The position numbers were made by a program, and so were the translations under genes. The notes beneath the pieces were generated by a model, which did not search any database, was not told the origin of the DNA, and worked only from the letters and a program-made list of their open reading frames with translations. From Myxococcus fulvus (GTDB lineage Bacteria > Myxococcota > Myxococcia > Myxococcales > Myxococcaceae), in contig NZ_FOIB01000010.1 of the NCBI RefSeq assembly GCF_900111765.1, positions 248,001 to 312,000 on the forward strand: a DNA stretch of 64,000 nt. The letters are read 5' to 3'. Positions 53,669 through 61,662 of this stretch are shown here, piece by piece; position 1 is the stretch's first letter; each line of letters opens with the position of its first letter.

Positions 53669-54295
53669 TCAGGAGTGCTCCAGCACCACGCCTTCGATGA
53701 CGTTCGCCACACCCTGGCACTTGTCCGTGGCGGTCTCGATGAGGTCGTAGATCTCCTTCCACTTGATGATGGTCAGAGTGTCGACCCCGCTCTTGAACAG
53801 CCGGCCCAGGCCCGAGCGAAGCACTTCGTCCGCCTGCGTCTCCAGGCGCTTGATCTCCTTGCAGCCGGCGAGGATCTGCTCCGGCTTCTTGATGAGCCGC
53901 AGCGCCGCCACCACCTCCTGCACCTTCTGGGCGGACAGCACCAGGAGCCGCGCCAGCTCCGTCGCGTCCGGCAGGCTGCTCTGGATTTCGTAGTAGTGCA
54001 GCCGTGACGCGGCCGCGTTCGCCAGGTCCAGCACGTCGTCGATGCGCGACAGCAGCGAGTGGATCTGCGTCCGGTCGAACGGGGTGATGAACTGCTTGTG
54101 CAGGCGGTTGAAGGCGGTGTGGGTGACCTCGTCACCCTGGTGCTCCACGTCCTTGAGCGCCTGGACCCGCCTGGGCACGTCCGTGTAGTCGCTGAGCAGT
54201 TCGTGAAGCATCTTCGCGCCCTGCACTGTGGCGGCGCACTGTTTGTCGAAGTCGTCGAAGAACTCGTCCGACTTGGGCATCAGCCTTTCGAGCAT
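53669..54295 (-). CDS. DUF47 family Pit accessory protein (PhoU-like)
   Basis: A 208-residue helical protein beginning MLERLMPKSDEFFDDF, typical of the DUF47/PhoU-like partners of PiT transporters. The segments KDVEHQGDEVTH and KRLETQADEV carry the acidic metal-binding signature (E/DxxxD). Start 54295 is preceded by GGAGGGAA. It modulates the phosphate transporter encoded immediately downstream. A perfect inverted repeat at 54327-54346 lies 32 bp upstream of the start. Confidence 0.92.
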   Translation of the reverse strand: MLERLMPKSDEFFDDFDKQCAATVQGAKMLHELLSDYTDVPRRVQALKDVEHQGDEVTHTAFNRLHKQFITPFDRTQIHSLLSRIDDVLDLANAAASRLHYYEIQSSLPDATELARLLVLSAQKVQEVVAALRLIKKPEQILAGCKEIKRLETQADEVLRSGLGRLFKSGVDTLTIIKWKEIYDLIETATDKCQGVANVIEGVVLEHS

Positions 54296-54326
54296 CGCTT
54301 CCCTCCCGGATGGGGGCATGCCCCGG

Positions 54327-54346
54327 GTGTCACCTTCGTGTGACAC
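54327..54346. promoter_or_regulatory. Inverted repeat upstream of the phosphate operon
   Basis: GTGTCAC (54327-54333) and GTGACAC (54340-54346) with a 6-bp spacer, immediately before the DUF47-Pit pair. Possible operator or 5'-UTR hairpin. It resembles half-sites with TGTCA, but is inverted rather than the direct repeat of a Pho box. Confidence 0.45.
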
Positions 54347-54483
54347 AGCCGAGGCGGCCCGTGACTACCTCACCTGGGGAGAATCGCCAGCCTTCCTTTT
54401 TGACTTGCAACGGAATGCCGGGCTCTGGGGCCCCGAGTCTCGCTGTATCGAGCCATTAGCCCGCCAGCGGGGGGCCCCTGGGT

Positions 54484-54810
54484 CTACAGGTGGGGAAGCA
54501 GCGCCTGTTCCAGCTTCGCCCGGGGCATGGCGCCCAGGAGCTGCTGGACGACCTGGCCGTCCTTGAAGAGCAGCAGGGCGGGGACGGAGCGGATGTTGTA
54601 GCGCTGGGCGGTCTCCTGGTTCGCGTCCACGTCCAGCTTCGCCACCTTCATGCGGCCCCGGTACTCGGTGGCGAGCGCGGCCACGGTGGGGGCGATGGCG
54701 CGGCATGGTGGGCACCAGGTGGCGGTGAAGTCCACCAGCACCGGCTCCTTCGACTCGAGCACCTCCTGGTGGAACCGCGCGTCGCCCAGCTCGATGACGT
54801 CCGTGGCCAT
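54484..54810 (-). CDS. Thioredoxin with WCPPC active site
   Basis: A 108-residue cytosolic thioredoxin fold. The redox motif is WCPPC (Trp32, Cys33, Cys36), where ordinary thioredoxin has WCGPC; this alters the redox potential. Other signatures are FTATW and the cis-Pro in SVPALLLFKDGQ. AGGAGGACAGGAC precedes the ATG at 54810. It reduces disulphides of cytosolic proteins; a dedicated partner is not visible. Confidence 0.92.
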   Translation of the reverse strand: MATDVIELGDARFHQEVLESKEPVLVDFTATWCPPCRAIAPTVAALATEYRGRMKVAKLDVDANQETAQRYNIRSVPALLLFKDGQVVQQLLGAMPRAKLEQALLPHL

Positions 54811-54936
54811 GTCCTGTCCTCCTGAGTTGGAGGCGCGGCGTGTCGGAGCCGTGCCTCGGTTCGAGCAGGACATGTAGTGGCCGGGGCGCTCGGGGACGAG
54901 CGTCCCTCACGGAACGCGAGGTTGCGTGAAGGGCCC

Positions 54937-55869
54937 TCAACGTCTCCGGGGGGAGGGCGCCTCCACCTCCCAGGGCAGCGACGCGCCGCGCTCCGAGAGC
55001 AGCGCCAAGAAGGCGCGCAGCTTGGGTGGGAGCTGGCGGCTGCTCGGGTAGACGGCGAACACGGGGAGACCCGGCGGAGTCGCCGCCTCCAGGACGGGGA
55101 CGAGCAGGCCGCTGCGCACGTCGTCGACGACGAGGGAGGCGGGCAGTCGGACCACGCCCAGGCCCGCGCGGGCGGCGGCCTGTCCGGCGCGCACGCTGGG
55201 GACGCGGAGGCGGCCGGTGACGGGGCGGCTCAGGGCGTCGCGGCCCTCGCCGAAGAACCAGACCTCGTCGGTACGGGGCTCGGCGAGCACGACGCAGGCA
55301 TGGCCCTGGAGGTCGGCGGGGGTGCGGGGTGTGCCCTGGCGGGCCAGGTACGCGGGGCTGGCGTAGTAGCCGGTGCGCAGCCGCCCGAGCTTCCTGGCCA
55401 CCAGCGACGAGTCGGCGAGCGGGCCGGTGCGCAGCGCCACGTCGTACTCCTCGGCGATGAGGTCGACGTGGGCCTCGGCGAGCGCCAGCTCCACGCGCAG
55501 CAGCGGGTGGTGCAGGAGCAGCTCCGCGATGAGGGGGGTGAGCAGCTCGCCCAGCAGGGAGAGGGTGGCGATGCGCAGGGTGCCCTGGGGCGTGGCGCGG
55601 GACTCACCCAGGGCGCGGTTCACCTCGCGGGCCTCGGAGACCAGCCGAGCGCAGTGGACATGGTAGTCGCGCCCCGCCTCGGTGAGGCGCAGGTGGCGCG
55701 CGTTGCGCTCCAGCAGGCGGACCCCGAGCCGCTCCTCGAGCGCGGAGAGCCGGCGGCTCACGGTGGACTTGCGCAGGCCCAGCCGCTGGGCGGCGGCGGT
55801 GAGCCCTCCAGCAGTGACCACCTCGGTGAAGAGCAGCATGTCGTCCAGCAGGGGCGGGCTCGGAGGCAC
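54937..55869 (-). CDS. LysR-family transcriptional regulator
   Basis: A 310-residue LTTR: helix-turn-helix TAAAQRLGLRKSTVSRRLSAL at about 25-45, followed by two-part effector-binding domains. Start GTG 55869 gives LLDDMLLFTEVV as in many homologues; ATG 55839 is possible. Divergent from dusA with 95 bp between starts. The target is unknown; no neighbouring catabolic operon gives a hint. Confidence 0.88.
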   Translation of the reverse strand: MPPSPPLLDDMLLFTEVVTAGGLTAAAQRLGLRKSTVSRRLSALEERLGVRLLERNARHLRLTEAGRDYHVHCARLVSEAREVNRALGESRATPQGTLRIATLSLLGELLTPLIAELLLHHPLLRVELALAEAHVDLIAEEYDVALRTGPLADSSLVARKLGRLRTGYYASPAYLARQGTPRTPADLQGHACVVLAEPRTDEVWFFGEGRDALSRPVTGRLRVPSVRAGQAAARAGLGVVRLPASLVVDDVRSGLLVPVLEAATPPGLPVFAVYPSSRQLPPKLRAFLALLSERGASLPWEVEAPSPRRR

Positions 55870-55964
55870 GGGGGCGGAGCCTAGCCGGGGAGGTCGTCCG
55901 ACTCCTCGCTCTTCGGGCCTCCGGGCGTCACTGGGGGGTGGGCAGGGGAGGAAAAGCCGGGTAG

Positions 55965-56990
55965 ATGCAGGACGTTTCCCAGGTCCTGCCCATGATGCCC
56001 TCAAGCCCCATGCCGTTGTGTGTCGCGCCGATGATGGACTGGACGGACCGGAACTGCCGGTACTTCCACCGTCAAATCAGTCGGCACACGCTCCTGTACA
56101 CGGAGATGCTGACCACGGGCGCCGTGCTCCACGGCGACCGCGAGCGGCTGCTGGGCTACGAGGCGGCCGAGCACCCGGTGGCCATCCAACTGGGGGGCTC
56201 GGAGCCGGAGGCGTTGGCGGAGGCGGCGCGCATCGCCGAGTCGTGGGGCTACGACGAGGTGAACCTGAACGTGGGCTGCCCCAGTGACAGGGTGCAGTCG
56301 GGCCGCTTCGGCGCGTGCCTGATGGCGGAGCCGGAGCTGGTGGCGAGGCTGGTGGGCGCGATGCGCTCGGCGGTGAGCATCCCGGTGACGGTGAAGTCGC
56401 GCATCGCCATCGATGAGCTGGAGGAGTGGCCCACGCTGGAGCGCTTCGTGCGGCTGATTGCCGCGGAAGGGTGCACGCGCTTCATCGTGCATGCGCGCAA
56501 GGCGTGGCTCCAGGGGCTGAGCCCCAAGGAGAACCGCGACGTGCCGCCGCTGCGCTACGACCTGGTGCACCGGCTCAAGCAGGAGCTGCCGCACCTGGAC
56601 ATCAGCATCAACGGCGGCATCAAGACGCTGGACGCGGCGGCCGAGCACCTGAAGCACGTGGACGGGGTGATGATTGGCCGCGCCGTCTACGAGAATCCGT
56701 ACCTCCTGGCGGAGGCGGACCGCCGCTTCTTCGGTGTGACGGAGGCCCCGCGCGAGCGCCACGAGGTGGTGGAGGCGATGCTCCCGTACATCGAGCGCAG
56801 TTGTCAGCGGGGCGCGCCGCTGAGCGCGGTGACGCGGCACATGCTGGGCCTGTTCCAGGGCCTGCCCGGTGCGCGCGCGTGGCGACGGCACCTGAGCGAG
56901 AACGCGCACAAGCCCGGTGCCGGGCCTGAGGTCGTGGTGGCCGCGCTCGGCAAGGTGCGCCGCGAGCCCGACGCCGTCGTGGCGGCCTGA
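55965..56990 (+). CDS. dusA: tRNA-dihydrouridine synthase A
   Basis: A 341-residue FMN enzyme. The N-terminal APMMDWTDRNCR, LNVGCPSDRVQSGRFGACLM with the active-site Cys, RIAIDE, HARKAWLQGLSPKENR (the DusA-specific block) and INGGIKT/IGRAVYENPY are readable. It reduces uridine 20 in the tRNA D-loop. ATG 55992 is an alternative start after AGGTCC. The gene's 3' end is embedded in the tandem repeat that follows, and its last codons GKVRREPDAVVAA are repeated downstream out of the gene. Confidence 0.93.
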   Translation: MQDVSQVLPMMPSSPMPLCVAPMMDWTDRNCRYFHRQISRHTLLYTEMLTTGAVLHGDRERLLGYEAAEHPVAIQLGGSEPEALAEAARIAESWGYDEVNLNVGCPSDRVQSGRFGACLMAEPELVARLVGAMRSAVSIPVTVKSRIAIDELEEWPTLERFVRLIAAEGCTRFIVHARKAWLQGLSPKENRDVPPLRYDLVHRLKQELPHLDISINGGIKTLDAAAEHLKHVDGVMIGRAVYENPYLLAEADRRFFGVTEAPRERHEVVEAMLPYIERSCQRGAPLSAVTRHMLGLFQGLPGARAWRRHLSENAHKPGAGPEVVVAALGKVRREPDAVVAA

Positions 56991-57256
56991 GCGGCTCGGA
57001 CCCGAAAGGGACGGCGGCGAGGCTCTTCGAGGCGTGGCAATGGCCGCGCTCGGCAAGGTGCGCCGCGAGCCCGACGCCGTCGTCGCGGCCTGAGCGCGCG
57101 GACCCGAAAGGGACAGCGGCGAGGCTCTTCGAGGCGTGGCAATGGACTCGCTCGGCAAGGTGCGCCGCGAGCCCGACGCCGTCGTCGCGGCCTGAGCGGC
57201 GCGGACCCGAAAGGGACAGCGGCGAGGCTCTTCGAGGCGTGGCAATGGCCTCGCTC
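56938..57256. repeat. Tandem repeat of the dusA 3' end, about 102-bp period
   Basis: The end of dusA (sequence encoding GKVRREPDAVVAA and stop) and about 60 bp beyond are repeated twice more: GGCAAGGTGCGCC recurs at 56949, 57052 and 57154 (periods 103 and 102). Copies are nearly identical. A decayed further copy is visible around 57340 (GGCAAGGCGCGCTGCG). There is no gene in the repeats. Confidence 0.85.
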
Positions 57257-57490
57257 GCCTCGCGACCCGCGATGCCGTCAGGGCGGGCTGCACGGCGCGC
57301 ACCCGGAAGGGCGGCATGCGCGAGCTGGTGGGGTGTCCGTGCTCGGCAAGGCGCGCTGCGTGCCTGCCGTCGCCGTATCGTCCCGTGCGGCGCATGCGCC
57401 GAGGGACTCCTGGCGGAGGCTCGCCGGACTGCGTCTTGAACGCGCCGCCGCCATGGTGGCTTTCGAGACGTGTCCCCGGCAGGGCGGGCC
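56991..57490. other. Non-coding region dominated by the dusA repeat
   Basis: About 500 bases between the convergent dusA and propeller genes. The first half is the tandem repeat; the second half (57257-57490) has diverged copies and no open frame with a credible start. Confidence 0.55.
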
Positions 57491-58384
57491 TCAGCGCGGC
57501 GCCAGGCGCCCTATCTTCCCCGCCTCCTCCGCGAACCACAGCGCGCCATCCGGCCCCGTCGCGATGCCGTGCGGCTCCGCCTTCGCGGTGGGGATGGCGT
57601 ACTCGGTGACCTCACCCGAGGTCGTCATCCGTCCGATGTGATTGCTTCCCCACTGGGTGAACCAGAGCGCACCGTCGGCGCCCGTGACGATGGCGTGCGG
57701 CTTCGCGCCGGCCCGAGGCAACGGATGCTCGGTGATGCCTCCGTCGAGCCCGATGCGCCCGATGCGGTCCGCGAGGATCTCCACGAACCACAGCGCCTCA
57801 TCCGGCCCCCGCGTGATTCCGACGGGGCCCGCCTTCGGCGTGGGCAGCGCGAACCCGGAGACCTGTCCGTCCACCGTGATTCGCCCGATGCGATTGCTCG
57901 CGTTCTGCGTGAACCAGAGCGCTCCATCCGGCCCGGAGGCGATGAACGACGGGTAGCTGCCGGCCTCGAGCGCGAACTCGGTGACGGCGCCCTCCAGGGT
58001 GATTCGCCCCAGCCGATGCGTCGACATCTGCGTGAACCAGAGCGCGCCGTCAGGCCCCGCGCAGAGCCCGAACGGGCCGGACCCCTCTGTCGGCAGCGCG
58101 AACTCACGCACCTCGCCACGCGTCGTCACCCGGCCGATGCGGTTCGCCTTCTGCTGCGTGAACCAGAGCGCGCCGTCGGGCCCCGCGGTGATGACGGAGG
58201 GCCCCGAGTCCGGCGTCGGCAGCGCGAAGGTCGTCACCGCGCCGTCCAGGTCGATGCGTCCCACGCGGCCCGCGTGCACCTCCGTGAACCAGAGCGCGCC
58301 ATCAGGCCCGGCGCAGATTCCATAGGGCCCGGTTCCATCAGCCGTGAGCGGGTACTCCGTGATGCGTCCAGGGGGCTGCGTCAT
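57491..58384 (-). CDS. Streptogramin (virginiamycin B) lyase-like beta-propeller
   Basis: A 297-residue protein made of seven repeats of about 41 residues with the pattern GPDGALWFT...N-x-I-G-R-(I/V), the Vgb propeller. Vgb linearises streptogramin B antibiotics; many homologues of this family are propellers of unknown function. The His in GAKPHAIVTG and AEPHGIATG are at positions expected for Vgb catalytic or ligand residues, but cannot be aligned with certainty by eye. No signal peptide. CGGGAGAC precedes the ATG. Confidence 0.82.
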   Translation of the reverse strand: MTQPPGRITEYPLTADGTGPYGICAGPDGALWFTEVHAGRVGRIDLDGAVTTFALPTPDSGPSVITAGPDGALWFTQQKANRIGRVTTRGEVREFALPTEGSGPFGLCAGPDGALWFTQMSTHRLGRITLEGAVTEFALEAGSYPSFIASGPDGALWFTQNASNRIGRITVDGQVSGFALPTPKAGPVGITRGPDEALWFVEILADRIGRIGLDGGITEHPLPRAGAKPHAIVTGADGALWFTQWGSNHIGRMTTSGEVTEYAIPTAKAEPHGIATGPDGALWFAEEAGKIGRLAPR

Positions 58385-58505
58385 CGGATGTCTCCCGGAG
58401 GTCGGGCGCGAGGTGGAGGCCCGGACCCTCGCCCGGACGCGACACCTGGTCCAGCGTCACCTCGCCCCGCGCGAGCACGTGTTCCCTCCACGACAGACAC
58501 GACGA

Positions 58506-58536
58506 AGCCCGGGCCCTCACCTCGAGGACCCGGGCT
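58506..58536 (-). terminator. Hairpin after the 650-residue gene
   Basis: AGCCCGGG (58506-58513) pairs with CCCGGGCT (58529-58536), with further inner pairing of CCTC and GAGG. It lies 24 bp past the stop of the minus-strand gene ending at 58560. No strong U tract. Confidence 0.5.
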
Positions 58537-58559
58537 CGCGGGGGTGAAACCGTGCTGGC

Positions 58560-60512
58560 TCAGCCGATGACGAGCTCGCCCGACAGGGGCTTCTTGCCCT
58601 CGTCCATGAAGAGCCCGAAGTAGCTCTGCGCCAGCTTGTACTCGTTGTACGCCGGCGAGCACGCCATGTTGCGCACCGCCATCAGCGGATCATTCGGCTT
58701 GCCGTCGTAGTCGGTGAGCAGGACGTTGATGCCCATGTGCCCGCCGTTCTGCGCCTGGATGCCGGAGCGGCGCTGCATCTCCTCGATGTCGTCGGCCGTC
58801 AGGTTGAGGGTGATGGGCTTGTCGTGCTCGCGCGCGGCCTTCGCCTTGTCCGCGTCACCGGTGAACGAGTACACGAGCAGCTCGCGCGCGTTGTCGTCCT
58901 TCGTGTCGAACTTCATCGCGAACTTCTCGGAGCCGGCGACGAGCTTGCCGTCCTTGTCGTACTTCTGCTCGATGGTGATGTCCGGGTGGTCACCACCGTA
59001 GGTGATGTCGGACGTCATCGACTTGGTCCCATCCGGGTGGTGCGTGATGAGGTAGTCGCCGGTGTTGGTGGTGCCGTCGGTCTCGATGCTGAACGGCCCC
59101 ACGTCGATGCCCACCTTGCCGCCCGTCGACTCGTAGTTGACCTTGTCGAAGCGCAGCGTGTTGGACACGCCCGGGCCTTCCTTCTCCGGCATCCGGCCGT
59201 CCTTGGCGAAGGCCTCGAAGGCCTTCTGGCCCTCGGGGTTGCCCAGGTCGAACTCGGCGGTGCGCAGCTTGTACTCCTTGAGCGTGTCCTCGCGGCCCAT
59301 GCTCACGGAGACGGGGCCGGCGCCCAGCGTCACCTTGCCGTTGTTCTCGATGAACTCCGTGGGGCCCGTCGTCATCGACAGCTTGTCGCCCGTGCGGCTC
59401 ACCTCGATGGACATGCCCTTGCCGCTCTTGACGTCACCGGAGATGCCCAGCTCCACCGCGTGGTAGGACAGGCCCACGTCCAGCCCGTAGCCGGTGAACT
59501 GGCTCTGCTCCATCTTGATGGACGTGCCGTCCGGAATCGTCTCCGGGTTGAGCGGGTGCGGCGGCGCGATTTCACCGCGCTTGAGCTTCTCGAAGTCCGC
59601 CTCCGTCATCTTCACTTCGTACGACATGCTCTTGCCGGCCTCGACGCTGCCCTCCACGGACGCGCCCACGCCGACCTTGGCCTTCTTGAACTCCACCGAG
59701 CCCGACGCGGACACGGACGTCTCCGCGTTGATGGACACGGTGACGAAGCCGTCCTCCTTCTTCACGTCCTTCTCGAGCGTGTCGCTGAACTCCACGGACA
59801 CGGGGCCCGCCTGGCCCGGGATGGTCGTCTCGTGCGGCTGCACGTTGGCCGCGTCCGGCACGCTGCCCACGTCCGCCGGGTAGTCGGCCACCATCATCTG
59901 CTGCAGCTCGGGGGACACGTTCGCGTCCGCCAGCGCCTGGGCGCGCTCGGGCGAGCCCGCCTCCGTGCCGAACACCTTGGCCGCGGTGGTGCCGGGCAGC
60001 GAGCCCGCCTCGGTGTAGTGCGAGTTGCCCTGGAGGTACGACTTCATGTCGTCCCAGCTCTTGCCGTTGCTGGGGTCCAGCACGCGCTCGCCCTGGCGCA
60101 CGACGACGTGGCCCGACTGGCCCTCGGCGCCCGCGCGCGAGTCCTTCAGGAACACCAGGTCCGAGCGGCCCTGCAGCTCCGGCGAGGACTTGTTGATGAA
60201 GTCCGCGGCCTTGTCCAGGCAGTTGACCTTGGCGTCCTTGCTGTTCTCCGTGAACAGCGACGTCGAGGGGGCGCCCTGGCCATCCAGCTTCAGCTTGTTC
60301 TTCGCGCCCGCGGGCTCGAAGGTGGACACGTCCTTCTTCTGCGCGGCCAGCTTCTTGGCGGCCTCCGCGGCCTTCTTCGCGGCCTCCGCGGCAGCCTGCC
60401 GAGCAGCCTCCGCCGCCCTGCGCGCCGCCTCTTCCGCGGCCCGGCGTGCAGCCTCCGCCGCCTTGCGTGCCGCCTCTGCTGCTCCACCGTCACCAACGCG
60501 TCCAGTTCCCAT
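58560..60512 (-). CDS. Unknown protein with Ala-rich coiled coil and possible papain-like triad
   Basis: A 650-residue protein. Residues 10-58 are a highly charged Ala-rich amphipathic helix (repeats of AAEAARRAAEE type). The next domain contains Cys98 in NCLDKAADF, His135 in GHVVV and Asp146 in LDPSNG, in the order and context of papain/transglutaminase-like cysteine enzymes. The remaining 450 residues are beta-rich (SVSINAETSVSASGSVEF, KVGVGASVEGSVEAG), suggestive of repeated beta-strands, with no family I recognise. No signal peptide. ATG 60512 follows AGGAGC. Could be an exported effector or structural protein; the triad call is inference. Confidence 0.65.
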   Translation of the reverse strand: MGTGRVGDGGAAEAARKAAEAARRAAEEAARRAAEAARQAAAEAAKKAAEAAKKLAAQKKDVSTFEPAGAKNKLKLDGQGAPSTSLFTENSKDAKVNCLDKAADFINKSSPELQGRSDLVFLKDSRAGAEGQSGHVVVRQGERVLDPSNGKSWDDMKSYLQGNSHYTEAGSLPGTTAAKVFGTEAGSPERAQALADANVSPELQQMMVADYPADVGSVPDAANVQPHETTIPGQAGPVSVEFSDTLEKDVKKEDGFVTVSINAETSVSASGSVEFKKAKVGVGASVEGSVEAGKSMSYEVKMTEADFEKLKRGEIAPPHPLNPETIPDGTSIKMEQSQFTGYGLDVGLSYHAVELGISGDVKSGKGMSIEVSRTGDKLSMTTGPTEFIENNGKVTLGAGPVSVSMGREDTLKEYKLRTAEFDLGNPEGQKAFEAFAKDGRMPEKEGPGVSNTLRFDKVNYESTGGKVGIDVGPFSIETDGTTNTGDYLITHHPDGTKSMTSDITYGGDHPDITIEQKYDKDGKLVAGSEKFAMKFDTKDDNARELLVYSFTGDADKAKAAREHDKPITLNLTADDIEEMQRRSGIQAQNGGHMGINVLLTDYDGKPNDPLMAVRNMACSPAYNEYKLAQSYFGLFMDEGKKPLSGELVIG

Positions 60513-60662
60513 GGGGTGTGGGCTCCTAGCTGTCGAACGAGATTCCCAATTCTCGGGAGTCGACGCGCCAGGTTGCGGATGGCGAGAAGTTTCCGGGTGT
60601 TACGGGCGAGATTCAGCCCGGGAGTGAAGCCCTGGCGCTCATCCCGTGCGGATGTGGGGGCT

Positions 60663-61217
60663 TCAGCGCCGGGGCGGGCTGGCGCGGAAGCGCTGGAGCT
60701 TGGTGCGGTTGCCGCACACGGCCATGGAGCACCACCGGCCGGAGCGGTTCTTGGAGGTGTCGTAGAAGGCCTCCTGGCACGCGCCCGCGGCGCACACCTT
60801 CATCCGGAGCCAGTGGTTGTCGCGCTGGGTGGAGACGATGGCGGCGAACAGGGCGCCCAGGGCCTTCCAGCCGCCGGTGGCCGCGGGGCGCAGCGACACG
60901 CCGTCCTGGCCGAAGCCCACGGTGAGCGGGCTGGAGGAGGCGACGCGCTCCAGCGTCTTCAAATCCGAGGCGGCCAGGGGCTCTCCGGTGTGGGAGAGGA
61001 GCACGGCGCGCAGGGCCTCGCGGGCGTCGATGGCGGCGCGGAAGGCGTCCGGGGTGAAGGCGTCCGAGGACGACACGAGGCCGCGCGCGCGGCACCAGGC
61101 GTCGAGCGCGCCCGGCGTGGGCACGGCGTCGACGAGCTTCTCCACGTCGAGCGTGTTGATGAACTCGAGGACCAGGACGACGTCCGTGGGAAGTCCGGGG
61201 CTGCGCGCATCGGCCAT
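60663..61217 (-). CDS. CGNR zinc-finger (ABATE domain) putative regulator
   Basis: A 184-residue protein. The N-terminal ABATE domain (LVLEFINTLDVE...) is followed by a CGNR zinc finger with CAAGACQEAFYDTSKNRSG and WCSMAVCGNR (Cys pairs at both ends). CGNR proteins are thought to be stress-linked DNA-binding regulators. Start ATG 61217. It is divergent from the GH18-like gene. Confidence 0.9.
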   Translation of the reverse strand: MADARSPGLPTDVVLVLEFINTLDVEKLVDAVPTPGALDAWCRARGLVSSSDAFTPDAFRAAIDAREALRAVLLSHTGEPLAASDLKTLERVASSSPLTVGFGQDGVSLRPAATGGWKALGALFAAIVSTQRDNHWLRMKVCAAGACQEAFYDTSKNRSGRWCSMAVCGNRTKLQRFRASPPRR

Positions 61218-61662
61218 GCGGTGGGCCTATCGTGTCCTGGGCGTGGGCACCAGGGCTGGAATGCCTGCCATCGTCAAAACAGACGCGGCGGGCCCACCTG
61301 CGGGAAGGGCACTGCGGGGTGCGTGGCCCGAAACCGCGTGAGAGTGTCTCCTGGCGGCGTCTGTCCTGGTCCCCAGGCGCAACCCGGCTGTCGGGGAGTG
61401 ACCTTCCCCGCACGGGAGGGTCATCCTACCCGGCGGGTTCGCTGTCTCGTGACAGACACGGGGCCGGAACCGCTGGGCAATGTTTTGTCTCGCGGGTCTG
61501 CGGCACAAAGGCAACCTCCCCATTCCAGCTCGCTCCTCGGCGCTGCCCGAGGTGACCTCACTCTTGTCGAAGGGGATGTCCGAGAGCCTCTGGCAATTCC
61601 TGTCAGGAGGTCCAAGGGCTCGTTGTGTCCACGATGTAGCAACCGTTGTCGAGGTATCCAGG
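61218..61662. other. Divergent intergenic region
   Basis: About 445 bases between the CGNR regulator and the GH18-like gene. It contains a small inverted repeat CTGTC-TCGT-GACAG (61442-61455). I see no convincing promoter pair or small gene; the in-frame extension of the downstream gene (ATG 61576) is less likely than ATG 61663. Confidence 0.4.
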
